Positions 23,655 to 31,773 of a stretch of DNA of 32,244 bases are shown one piece after another. The notes beneath the pieces were generated by a model, which had not been told where the DNA came from, did not search any database, and worked only from the letters and a program-made list of their open reading frames with translations. Numbering within the stretch: position 1 is the first letter of the stretch; each line of letters opens with the position of its first letter. The DNA comes from an uncultured Christensenellaceae bacterium (GTDB lineage: Bacteria > Bacillota > Clostridia > Christensenellales > UMGS416). The stretch lies in NCBI GenBank assembly GCA_944376795.1, contig CALWDW010000018.1:1-32244 (forward strand). The letters are read 5' to 3'. Both the position numbers and the translations under genes were made by a program.

Positions 23655-26343
23655 TGTCTATGATGTAGTCAGCCGTGTGGAGATTCCCAAAGAGAATAAT
23701 CATCCTCAGCTTGTCCGCGTTGGATTTACAAAGAAAAAGGTCGGTTATGTAGTAACTGTTACGGCGAATGGCGAGTTTTCCTCCGTTAACGAACTTGGCA
23801 AAGACAATTGCGAATGTGTTGTGCCTACCACGCCGGAGGCAGAGACGCGCACCACTAGCAAGCCCGATCTGTTGGCTGATAAACTCAAATATTTCGTGGA
23901 AGAAGCAGGGAACCCCAACCCAATGCTGGACCAATACTTGGAACAACTCGCAGACTGGTGTGCTCAGCCAGAAGCTCCCCAATGTCTCAAGATACTGTAT
24001 GTCTATTTAAGCAAGCGTACGCTGCTGACCGATCTGCATGGCGCGCTGCCCAGGGAACTTAAGCTGCATAAGAAAGAAGGTGAGAAAGATTTCAAAGGCC
24101 CGGACGCGCAGACAATAATTTGCTTTAGCGTGGAAGAGGATGCTTCCCATGAGATGCGCTTGTGGGAACGAAAAGATGTTCGGGACAGCTGGTCCGCATA
24201 CTATGAACGCTCGTATTACGAATGCAGTAAGAAAGCTCTTTGTTACGCGACGGGAGAAATGCTTTCGGTGCTTGACAACCATCGCCACCCCAAAGTGCAA
24301 AACAAAGCAAAGCTGATCTCTGCCAAGGATGAAGGTTATCCCTTTCGGTACAAAGGGCGATTCGTCGAAGACGGCAGTGCTGCAACGGTCAGCGCCTATG
24401 CCTCAGCCCGTGCGCATCGTGCACTGCAATATCTGATGGACAATCAAGGACTCAGCTTTCGGAAGTTTGGTTTGAATATCGTTGCGTGGAATGTACAGAC
24501 GGATGTAATTCCAGTTCCTCTGCATGAGGGCGATTCCGCTGAAGACGAAGATGAAGACAGAAGCGTTAAGCTACCGGATACATTTGAGAAATATGCTCAA
24601 ACGCTCTGTGCAGCCGCAAAGGGAACCGGCCGAACAGCGAAAACTTTTGAAAACTGCATTGCTGATTTGGTGGATGGTAAAAATCGGTCATCATCGGTCG
24701 TCATCATGAGCATGGTGGCTGCCACTGACGGCCGTATGTCGATTGACTACTATCAGGAGTTGCCCGACGATCTCTATGTGGACAGGCTCACCGACTGGTA
24801 TCGCTCGTGCTGCTGGACATACTGGGACAAGGAAAGCCGTAAATATATTGTGCGCACGCCAATGCCGCTGGCTATTGCTGATGCCATTATGGGTACAGCC
24901 AGTGTCCGCCGCGCCAAAGAAGATCAGAAATGCCAAAAGAGCGATGCCAAACAGCTGCGTGCGCTGTACAAGCGCCTGTTAAGCTGCATTGTCGATGGAG
25001 AGCCTCTTCCGCGCAATTTTCTAAAGAGCGCTGTGTGCCGCGCTGAAATCCCACTTACCTTTTGCAACCGCGATAACGAATGGCAGCGGTTTGAATGGGA
25101 AACCTGTATGCGCACGGCTTGTGCGCTGATTCGCCGCAGCCGCTTCGATGCCCTCACTTTGGAGGAGCGAAAGGATCCGGAGTCGTATCTTCCATCCGAC
25201 AAGTTGGATAAAAATAATCGCAATCGTGATTATCTCTATGGCCGTCTGCTCGCATTGGCTGACCTGGTGGATGTTGAAGCGGCGGAGGATTCCCGGAGCC
25301 GCAAGCTTCCAACCAACGCTGTACGCCTGATGCAGCGATTTGTTCAGCGTCCTGGGGATACATGGTTGCTTTTGCACGGCAAAATTCTCCCCTGCCTAGG
25401 GAGTTTGGGGAATGAGAATAGGGCAAACGGTTTCATGTGCAGCTTTGGGGAGATTGAATCGTTGTTCAGCCTAGAAGATAGGGAAAGCGCCGCGGCGCTC
25501 GGCGAGGAATTTCTGCTAGGATATCTTGCTCAGCGCCGAGATTTTTACACACCGCATGAGAATATCGTACCGAAACTACCGAAAAAGGAACCCCCAATCT
25601 ATGTCTTTGGTTCAGACCGAAGTACACTCTATGGCATGTTGGCGGCCATTGCGGACTGCGCAGAACGTTCTGCCACACTTGAGAAAGATGGTGAACGTAT
25701 CCTATCGGCGCATGATGGCGCCACTGCTGCTCTGCGGCTGATGAGACAGCTTACGCAGCAGCCCGCTGCAACGTGGGCAGAGATCCATACTAAGCTCCTT
25801 CCGTATCTGGAAAAGCTTGGCATACGTCGCAGTTGTTATTATATCCGGCTGCTAAGTATAGTGGAGAGCGGTTTTGACAGCGGGGCCCGAACCGATAATA
25901 CGCCGCTGAACAGCCTATTTCTGCATGGCTTTTATCGTATGCGCACATGCATCCTTTCTGGAGGCAGGCCCCAGATCGAAACTCCCAACACTTCAGAGCG
26001 TCCTATGACACGCGACAGGGCGTATGCTTGGCTGCTCGCCATCGAAAACCGTGTCGAGCGCATTGTCCTTGATCTGGAGAAGAACGATGAGGAAAATCGT
26101 ACCAGCAATGCCTTGCGGTTTATGTCTCAGTTCGCTGCTTCTCCTGCTTCAACCTGGCTTTATCTTGAGGAACGAATGCGGCCCTATCTTAAGAAACTGT
26201 GTGCCGTCCGTACTGGCTGGGCAAAGAGTTTTGAGAAACATATTCATGACTTAGGCTGTATTATCCATGAAAATGGATGGGACAGCAATGAACCACTTTC
26301 CGCTGCATGGCTGCATGCATATTACACAGCACAAAAACGATAA
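23629..26343 (+). CDS. cas8c: Type I-C Cas8c (Csd1) large subunit with a triplicated C-terminal module
   Basis: Large subunit of the I-C Cascade, which recognises the PAM and opens target DNA. The N-terminus MGWMQKLCDVYD is the typical Cas8c start, and residues 1 to ~530 match the normal architecture (ISAKDEGYPFRYKGRF; SARAHRALQYLMDNQG; GLNIVAWNV; MSMVAATDGRMSIDYYQEL). The protein is 904 residues, against roughly 580-650 usual for Cas8c. The excess is a tandem triplication of a ~110-residue C-terminal module (533-641, 664-775, 795-904). In studied I-C systems this region also makes the separate small subunit Cas11c from an internal start. ATG 23629 has GAGGAGGG upstream; the GTG at 23620 in the same frame falls on that site. 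Confidence 0.93.
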   Translation: MGWMQKLCDVYDVVSRVEIPKENNHPQLVRVGFTKKKVGYVVTVTANGEFSSVNELGKDNCECVVPTTPEAETRTTSKPDLLADKLKYFVEEAGNPNPMLDQYLEQLADWCAQPEAPQCLKILYVYLSKRTLLTDLHGALPRELKLHKKEGEKDFKGPDAQTIICFSVEEDASHEMRLWERKDVRDSWSAYYERSYYECSKKALCYATGEMLSVLDNHRHPKVQNKAKLISAKDEGYPFRYKGRFVEDGSAATVSAYASARAHRALQYLMDNQGLSFRKFGLNIVAWNVQTDVIPVPLHEGDSAEDEDEDRSVKLPDTFEKYAQTLCAAAKGTGRTAKTFENCIADLVDGKNRSSSVVIMSMVAATDGRMSIDYYQELPDDLYVDRLTDWYRSCCWTYWDKESRKYIVRTPMPLAIADAIMGTASVRRAKEDQKCQKSDAKQLRALYKRLLSCIVDGEPLPRNFLKSAVCRAEIPLTFCNRDNEWQRFEWETCMRTACALIRRSRFDALTLEERKDPESYLPSDKLDKNNRNRDYLYGRLLALADLVDVEAAEDSRSRKLPTNAVRLMQRFVQRPGDTWLLLHGKILPCLGSLGNENRANGFMCSFGEIESLFSLEDRESAAALGEEFLLGYLAQRRDFYTPHENIVPKLPKKEPPIYVFGSDRSTLYGMLAAIADCAERSATLEKDGERILSAHDGATAALRLMRQLTQQPAATWAEIHTKLLPYLEKLGIRRSCYYIRLLSIVESGFDSGARTDNTPLNSLFLHGFYRMRTCILSGGRPQIETPNTSERPMTRDRAYAWLLAIENRVERIVLDLEKNDEENRTSNALRFMSQFAASPASTWLYLEERMRPYLKKLCAVRTGWAKSFEKHIHDLGCIIHENGWDSNEPLSAAWLHAYYTAQKR
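25225..26340 (+). repeat. Three tandem Cas11-like modules inside cas8c
   Basis: Modules lie at 25225-25551, 25618-25953 and 26011-26340. All share one pattern: an opening helix (YLYGRLLALAD / TLYGMLAAIAD / RAYAWLLAIEN), then NAVRLMQRFVQRPGDTW / AALRLMRQLTQQPAATW / NALRFMSQFAASPASTW, then ILPCLGSL / LLPYLEKL / MRPYLKKL, and an ending (FLLGYLAQRRDF / FLHGFYRMRTC / WLHAYYTAQKR) that matches the canonical single Cas8c C-terminus. They are divergent, so the duplications are old. In-frame ATG 26005 just before module 3 would give a 112-residue product of Cas11c size, though only a weak AGAG precedes it. Confidence 0.85.
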
Positions 26344-26371
26344 AAACAAGAAAGGAGCGCGTGAGCTCGTC

Positions 26372-27277
26372 ATGCTAGGGCTCATGCCAAAAACAAACAT
26401 GTCTGTTCTGGGTCATAAGATTGATTTTGCTCTTGTCTTTACTGTACGCAATGCCAATCCCAACGGCGATCCGCTGGATGGCGGCCGTCCACGCACCACG
26501 TACGACGGGAGAGGAGAAGTTTCTGACGTCTGCCTAAAGCGGAAGATCCGCAATCGCCTTCTCGATGAGGGATACTCTGTCTTTGTTCAGTCAGATGATC
26601 ATCGCGTCGACAAATGCCGATCCCTTAAGGATCGCGTTGTAGACGCTGCAGATGAGTTCAAAAAAGAGGTCGAAGGTAAGGAGGAGGTGACCGACGATGA
26701 TTATGCTGCCTTTGCTTGCAAGAAGTGGATTGATGTGAGGGCCTTTGGTCAGGTCTTTGCCTTTAAAGAGAAGAAGGGTGATAAAAAAGAGGATAGCGTT
26801 TCTATCGGCATTCGTGGTCCGGTTACGATTCAGTCTGCATTCAGCATTGCACCGGTGAATATCGTGAGTCTGCAAATCACTAAGTCGGTTAATCTGGAGA
26901 CTGGCAATGATCCCGATAAGAAAGGTGCTGATACAATGGGTACGAAGCACCGCGTAGAGTTTGGCGTGTACACGACGTTCGGCTCCATTAACGTGCAGAC
27001 TGCAGAGAAAACCGGCTTCAGTGAGGAAGATGCAGAGGTGATTAAGGATATACTGCGCACGCTTTTCCGCAACGATGCCTCTTCCGCTCGCCCAGACGGA
27101 AGCATGGAGGTTGTACGACTTGTCTGGTGGACGCATAACTGTCCGAATGGCCAGTATTCATCGGCTAGAGTACACCGTTCACTGCGAGTAACTGAAAGCG
27201 AGAACGGTATACCTATTGTGACTGTAGATGATAGCGCTATCCCCGGTTTGTATTATGAAATCCTTGACGGTGAGTGA
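26372..27277 (+). CDS. cas7c: Type I-C Cas7c (Csd2) crRNA backbone subunit
   Basis: Forms the helical backbone of the I-C Cascade along the crRNA. It carries the Csd2 signatures: KIDFALVFTVRNANPNGDPL, GRPRTTYDGRGEVSDVCLKR, then KKWIDVRAFGQVFAF, GIRGPVTIQSAFSIAPV, and GTKHRVEFGVYTTFGSINV. Length (301 aa) is normal. ATG 26372 lies 14 bases after AAAGGAG, slightly far; the next in-frame ATGs (26384, 26399) are alternatives, the last fitting the usual family start before LGHKIDF. It follows cas8c by 28 bases and overlaps cas4. Confidence 0.95.
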   Translation: MLGLMPKTNMSVLGHKIDFALVFTVRNANPNGDPLDGGRPRTTYDGRGEVSDVCLKRKIRNRLLDEGYSVFVQSDDHRVDKCRSLKDRVVDAADEFKKEVEGKEEVTDDDYAAFACKKWIDVRAFGQVFAFKEKKGDKKEDSVSIGIRGPVTIQSAFSIAPVNIVSLQITKSVNLETGNDPDKKGADTMGTKHRVEFGVYTTFGSINVQTAEKTGFSEEDAEVIKDILRTLFRNDASSARPDGSMEVVRLVWWTHNCPNGQYSSARVHRSLRVTESENGIPIVTVDDSAIPGLYYEILDGE

Positions 27278-27929
27278 TGCGGATTTCCTAGCGCTTTCCG
27301 GTCTCAAGCACTTCTGCTTTTGCCGGAGACGTTGGGCTCTGGTGCATATTGAGCAGCAATGGCAGGAGAATGCCCTGACCGTTTCTGGCCATCTGATGCA
27401 TGAGCGTGTGCATGACGAAAACTTCACCGAGTCGCGTGGGAGCGTGTTGCTCTCGCGCGGCATGCCGGTGCGCTCGCAGAAACTGCGTATCACTGGCGCA
27501 TGCGACCTTGTAGAACTGCACCGCGATGAAAATGGGATTGCTATATGCGGAAGAAGCGGGACGTGGCGTGTTTTTCCTGTAGAATACAAGCATGGCGAGC
27601 CTGATGAGCGCGGTGCGGATGCGATGCAGCTATGTGCACAGGCGTTGTGCCTAGAGGAGATGTTGGCTGTCGAGATTCCAGAGGGTGCAATCTATTATGG
27701 CAAGATCCACCGCCGTGTATCTGTTGCCTTTCGTGCGGAACTAAGGCAACAGACGATCCAAAAAATAGAGGAAATGCACCGCTTGTTTGCGCGTGGCTGC
27801 ACACCTAAGGCCAAGTGGACGAAGGCATGCAAGAGCTGCTCGCTGGTCGAGGTCTGTCAACCGCTTCTGACAAAGCGTGTGAGTGCATCGGTCTATGTCC
27901 AACGAATGCTCGAGGAGGATGGATCATGA
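27255..27929 (+). CDS. cas4: CRISPR-associated exonuclease Cas4
   Basis: RecB-type nuclease with an Fe-S cluster that trims prespacers and sets PAM and orientation during adaptation. Motifs: GLKHFCFCRRRWALVHIEQQW (first cluster Cys within the CFC), TGACDLVEL and PVEYKHGEP for the metal-binding Asp and Glu-x-Lys, and C-terminal CKSCSLVEVC for the remaining three cluster Cys. Size (224 aa) is normal for I-C Cas4. The start is uncertain: ATG 27255 lies inside cas7c without a clear ribosome binding site, consistent with coupling; GTG 27270 is possible. Its TGA overlaps the cas1 ATG. Confidence 0.93.
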   Translation: MKSLTVSDADFLALSGLKHFCFCRRRWALVHIEQQWQENALTVSGHLMHERVHDENFTESRGSVLLSRGMPVRSQKLRITGACDLVELHRDENGIAICGRSGTWRVFPVEYKHGEPDERGADAMQLCAQALCLEEMLAVEIPEGAIYYGKIHRRVSVAFRAELRQQTIQKIEEMHRLFARGCTPKAKWTKACKSCSLVEVCQPLLTKRVSASVYVQRMLEEDGS

Positions 27930-28957
27930 GGAAACTGCAAAACACGCTCTATGTGACTACGCCTCTGGCCTATCTTTCGTTGGATGGAGAGACTGTTGTG
28001 ATCCAGAATGAAGACGAGTACCTTGGGCGTGTGCCGTTGCTGAATCTGGAGAACATTGTCAGCTTTGGCTATCGAGGCGCTAGCCCACGGCTTATGGGCG
28101 CATGCGCTGAGCGCGGTATTGGACTATGCTTTTTGACGCAGAATGGGCGGTTTTTGGCGCGTATTTCTGGTCCCGTGAGCGGGAATGTACTGCTTCGTAC
28201 CGCACAATATCGTATTGCTGATGTCAAAAATGACGCTCTACCCGTTGCCAAGATGTTTTTATTGGGTAAGATATTTAACGGCAGATGGAGTCTTGAGCGC
28301 ACTCTGCGCGACCATGCTCTGCGTGTGGATGCAGTCAGGCTAAAGGGCGCCATTGGACAAATGAAACAGGCATTGGCAGATCTCAAAAACTCCGGTTCTG
28401 TAGAAGAACTGATGGGAATTGAAGGTATTGCTGCAAAGGCTTATTTCTCCGTATTTGATCAAATGATCCTAAAAAACCCTGTATACTTTCATTTTGACAG
28501 CAGGAATCGCCGCCCTCCGCTGGATCCTGTGAATGCGTTGCTTTCCTTTATGTATAGCATTCTGAGCCACGAAATTGCCGGTGCACTGGAAAGCGTCGGA
28601 CTCGATCCTGCTGTTGGTTTTTTACACGCACTTCGCCCGGGCCGTGCATCTCTTGCTCTAGATTTGTTAGAGGAGTTACGTGCGCCTCTTGCGGACCGCT
28701 TTGTTTTGTCGCTTATCAACCTAGGCACGGTCACTGAGCACGACTTTGAACGAAAGGAGAATGGTGCGATTCATTTGACTGATGAAGCGAGGAAACACTT
28801 CCTGTCCGCTTGGCAAAAACGCAAGCAGGAAATCATTACACACCCGTTTCTTGAAGAAAAACTGCCATGGGGGCTTGTTGCTCATGCACAAGCGATGCTT
28901 TTGAGCCGTTATCTTCGTGGCGATTTAGACGCTTACCCACCATTTATGTGGAAATAA
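27926..28957 (+). CDS. cas1: Cas1 integrase (subtype I-C)
   Basis: With Cas2, inserts new spacers at the leader end of the array. 343 residues, as in Cas1 of I-C. Metal-binding residues are present: Glu166 in MGIEGIAAKAYF, His234 in GFLHALRPGR, and Asp246/Glu249 in SLALDLLEELR. The N-terminal beta domain begins MRKLQNTLYVTTPLAYLS, typical of the subtype. ATG 27926 overlaps the cas4 stop (ATGA) and has GAGGAGG upstream, so the two are translationally coupled. Confidence 0.97.
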   Translation: MRKLQNTLYVTTPLAYLSLDGETVVIQNEDEYLGRVPLLNLENIVSFGYRGASPRLMGACAERGIGLCFLTQNGRFLARISGPVSGNVLLRTAQYRIADVKNDALPVAKMFLLGKIFNGRWSLERTLRDHALRVDAVRLKGAIGQMKQALADLKNSGSVEELMGIEGIAAKAYFSVFDQMILKNPVYFHFDSRNRRPPLDPVNALLSFMYSILSHEIAGALESVGLDPAVGFLHALRPGRASLALDLLEELRAPLADRFVLSLINLGTVTEHDFERKENGAIHLTDEARKHFLSAWQKRKQEIITHPFLEEKLPWGLVAHAQAMLLSRYLRGDLDAYPPFMWK

Positions 28958-28967
28958 AAGGATTGAC

Positions 28968-29258
28968 ATGCTGGTTTTGGTCACATACGATATTCATGGA
29001 GAAGATATTGGTGGAAAGCGGCGGTTGAGGCGTGTTGCCAAGCATTGCCTTAACTATGGTGTTCGTGTACAGAATTCAGTATTTGAATGTCAGGTGGACG
29101 CCGCGCAGTTTGTCAAGCTTAAACAACTGATTCTTACTGAAATGGACGAAGTCCAGGACAGTGTTCGCTTCTATGTGCTGGGGAACCGGTATCAAAACAA
29201 GGTTGAGCACTATGGTGTCTCTCCCTCCATTTCGGTAGATGGACCATTGATCCTTTGA
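28968..29258 (+). CDS. cas2: Cas2 (subtype I-C)
   Basis: 96-residue ferredoxin-fold partner of Cas1 in spacer integration. The start MLVLVTYDIHGEDIGGKRRLRR is characteristic, given here as MLVLVTYDIHG, with the conserved Asp8; NYGVRVQNSVFEC and RFYVLGNRYQNKVEHYG follow. ATG 28968 has AAAAGGA upstream, 10 bases after cas1. Last gene before the array. Confidence 0.97.
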   Translation: MLVLVTYDIHGEDIGGKRRLRRVAKHCLNYGVRVQNSVFECQVDAAQFVKLKQLILTEMDEVQDSVRFYVLGNRYQNKVEHYGVSPSISVDGPLIL

Positions 29259-29428
29259 TGCGAACTCTTGGCTCACAATAAATATCCAGGAGGTTCGCAC
29301 TGAATGAACTCCCAATTCTCACACTCATATCGTCTCTGTTTCTTGTTAGAGCTTCTTTTGCCCGGCCTATGAGGAACGGAATGTATAATGTGCATACTTT
29401 TTGCAAGCAATTCCTATGATTGTTTGCT
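29259..29428 (+). promoter_or_regulatory. CRISPR leader
   Basis: 170 bases between the cas2 stop and the first repeat; as expected for the leader, it is on the cas side and AT-richer than the array. A stem begins right at the cas2 stop: TGCGAAC (29259-29265) pairs with GTTCGCA (29293-29299), extended by an imperfect inner stem (TCTTGG with CCAGGAG). A TATAAT at 29384-29389, 40 bases before the first repeat, is the likely -10 of the array promoter; its -35 is weak. Confidence 0.65.
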
Positions 29429-31220
29429 GTCTCGCCCCTCACGGGGCGAGTGGATTGAAATTCATGCGCCTTGCGCACCGAATCCGGTGTGTTCATGTCT
29501 CGCCCCTCACGGGGCGAGTGGATTGAAATTAGTGCAAGCCATCCAGGAGCAGCCGGAGATCCCGTCTCGCCCCTCACGGGGCGAGTGGATTGAAATATAG
29601 TTTGCACTATAATTGTCTGGAACAGCTTTTCGTCTCGCCCCTCACGGGGCGAGTGGATTGAAATTGTCTAAATACGCAGACCACAGCCTTGCAATCGGTC
29701 TCGCCCCTCACGGGGCGAGTGGATTGAAATTTATATGACACCATCGAAGAAGATCAGGGAGCGACGTCTCGCCCCTCACGGGGCGAGTGGATTGAAATTG
29801 ACGAAGTGTTGTCCGCCTATCTGAAACTTGCTGGGGGTCTCGCCCCTCACGGGGCGAGTGGATTGAAATCTCCAAGCGTCCTTTGTACTGGCGCAAATCG
29901 CCGGTCTCGCCCCTCACGGGGCGAGTGGATTGAAATTTCATAGCTTTCCTGCCTCCCCCCGTTTTGCGCACGTCTCGCCCCTCACGGGGCGAGTGGATTG
30001 AAATACATTCTGTTCGCCCAAGTTTTTTCAGCGCTTTCGTCTCGCCCCTCACGGGGCGAGTGGATTGAAATCTGTTGGCTAGTTTTGCGATGCGATCAAG
30101 CTGGTGTCTCGCCCCTCACGGGGCGAGTGGATTGAAATCTCCCACACTGGGCACCAGTTTTTTCGCCTTCCACGTCTCGCCCCTCACGGGGCGAGTGGAT
30201 TGAAATACATTCTGTTCGCCCAAGTTTTTTCAGCGCTTTCGTCTCGCCCCTCACGGGGCGAGTGGATTGAAATAATCTCTACCGGGTGATTGAGCCGGAT
30301 ACCTGGACAGTCTCGCCCCTCACGGGGCGAGTGGATTGAAATTACGACCAGCAGATCAACGGCGGCCTGGCCGACTGGTCTCGCCCCTCACGGGGCGAGT
30401 GGATTGAAATCATCTCCATCAAGCGTGCCAACGGTGCAACCATTGTCTCGCCCCTCACGGGGCGAGTGGATTGAAATAACCGACTGGAAGGGGCAATCCT
30501 CGACCTATACGGTCTCGCCCCTCACGGGGCGAGTGGATTGAAATTTGAGACCCTTAATCTGCAAGGTGGTGGCGTTGTGTCTCGCCCCTCACGGGGCGAG
30601 TGGATTGAAATTACCGCACCATTGAGGAAAATCAGGAAGCTATTGATGTCTCGCCCCTCACGGGGCGAGTGGATTGAAATAACCGACTGGAAGGGGCAAT
30701 CCTCGACCTATACGGTCTCGCCCCTCACGGGGCGAGTGGATTGAAATAGATTGGTCAATGCATAAAATCTGAAGCGCCTGAGAGTCTCGCCCCTCACGGG
30801 GCGAGTGGATTGAAATATTTGTTGCCTGCCATGTACATTACATTGAGTCGGGTCTCGCCCCTCACGGGGCGAGTGGATTGAAATGTCGATGGCAGAGGGC
30901 GCCACGGAGCCATTCATCGTCTCGCCCCTCACGGGGCGAGTGGATTGAAATCTTAACCAACCTGGACAGAGATCCATCCGCCGCCAGTCTCGCCCCTCAC
31001 GGGGCGAGTGGATTGAAATGTCAATGGCGTACCGGATCACCTCCGGGGCCATCGTCTCGCCCCTCACGGGGCGAGTGGATTGAAATTTCCTCCGTGAGGG
31101 CGATGATCTGGGCCCGCAGGGTCTCGCCCCTCACGGGGCGAGTGGATTGAAATCATGTATAGGGCGCCTACTTTGACGCGGGAGAGTGTCTCGCCCCTCA
31201 CGGGGCGAGTGGATTGAAAT
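29429..31220 (+). CRISPR. Type I-C CRISPR array: 27 identical 33-bp repeats, 26 spacers
   Basis: The 33-bp repeat starts GTCTCGCCCCTCAC and ends GTGGATTGAAAT. It contains a perfect 8-bp stem (CTCGCCCC/GGGGCGAG) with loop TCAC, and the 3' GTGGATTGAAAT matches the handle of I-C repeats. All 27 copies look identical, including the last, which is unusual since the distal repeat is often degenerate. Spacers are 33-38 bases (mostly 34-35). Spacer 9 (30005-30038) equals spacer 12 (30207-30240), and spacer 16 (30478-30511) equals spacer 19 (30681-30714). Repeat orientation, cas genes and leader agree on left-to-right transcription, so spacer 1 (29462-29496) is newest. Short ORFs across the array are artefacts. 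Confidence 0.99.
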
Positions 31221-31670
31221 CTAGAGAGTAATCCAGATATATCTCGGTATGGCGCTGGGCTTCCCGGAGAAGTCCGCTGATGTGCGCCTGGCACAGTACG
31301 AAACAGGATCAAGCCCCCCTAAGGTGGACCTTACCGCTGCCGTGGCCCAGGTATTGGATGTCTCTCCCCATGCCCTCTCCGTCCCGGACATAGACTCCTA
31401 TGTGGGACTTATACACACTCTGTTTACCCTAGAGGACAACTACGGGCTCAAGATCGCGAGATGGATGGAGAAGTCTACCTGAAGGTCGATGTGCGGAAGA
31501 GCAAGGACGCTGCTCGGCTGCATGAGATGCTTTGCTCCTGGCAACAGGCCGCTGCCATGCTGGAGGCGGGTGAAATCTCCAAAGAGGATTACGATAAATG
31601 GCGCTACCACTACCCGGAGTTTGACAAGGCTCAGACCTATGTGAAGGTGCCGCCCCAGAACCTCTTTTGA
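31221..31670 (+). pseudogene. XRE-family regulator remnant, 5'-truncated and frameshifted
   Basis: Homology begins about 20 bases after the last CRISPR repeat with LGMALGFPEKSADVRLAQYE, the middle of a Cro/C1-type HTH common in Clostridia; the first ~30 residues, including the start, are absent. The frame runs through VLDVSPHALSVPDIDSYVGL to YGLKI, then a 1-base deletion near 31457 shifts it. The continuation is in the next frame as DGEVYLKVDVRKSKDAARLH, ending KVPPQNLF at 31670. GC content is like the chromosomal genes at left rather than the AT-rich gene that follows. The CRISPR locus thus abuts a broken chromosomal or older mobile gene. Confidence 0.75.
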
Positions 31671-31773
31671 CTCTCTCACTTATAGGCCACAGGAGAGGCC
31701 GTTTGTTGCGTAATTAAGAATACAAAGATACATTTTCTATCACTAAAATTGCTATAAGAAAGAAGATGTTGAA

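Noticed and set aside
29134..31312. Several short ORFs across the CRISPR array on both strands
   Set aside because: They are translations of the repeat unit and spacers, with the same peptide recurring every ~67 bases.
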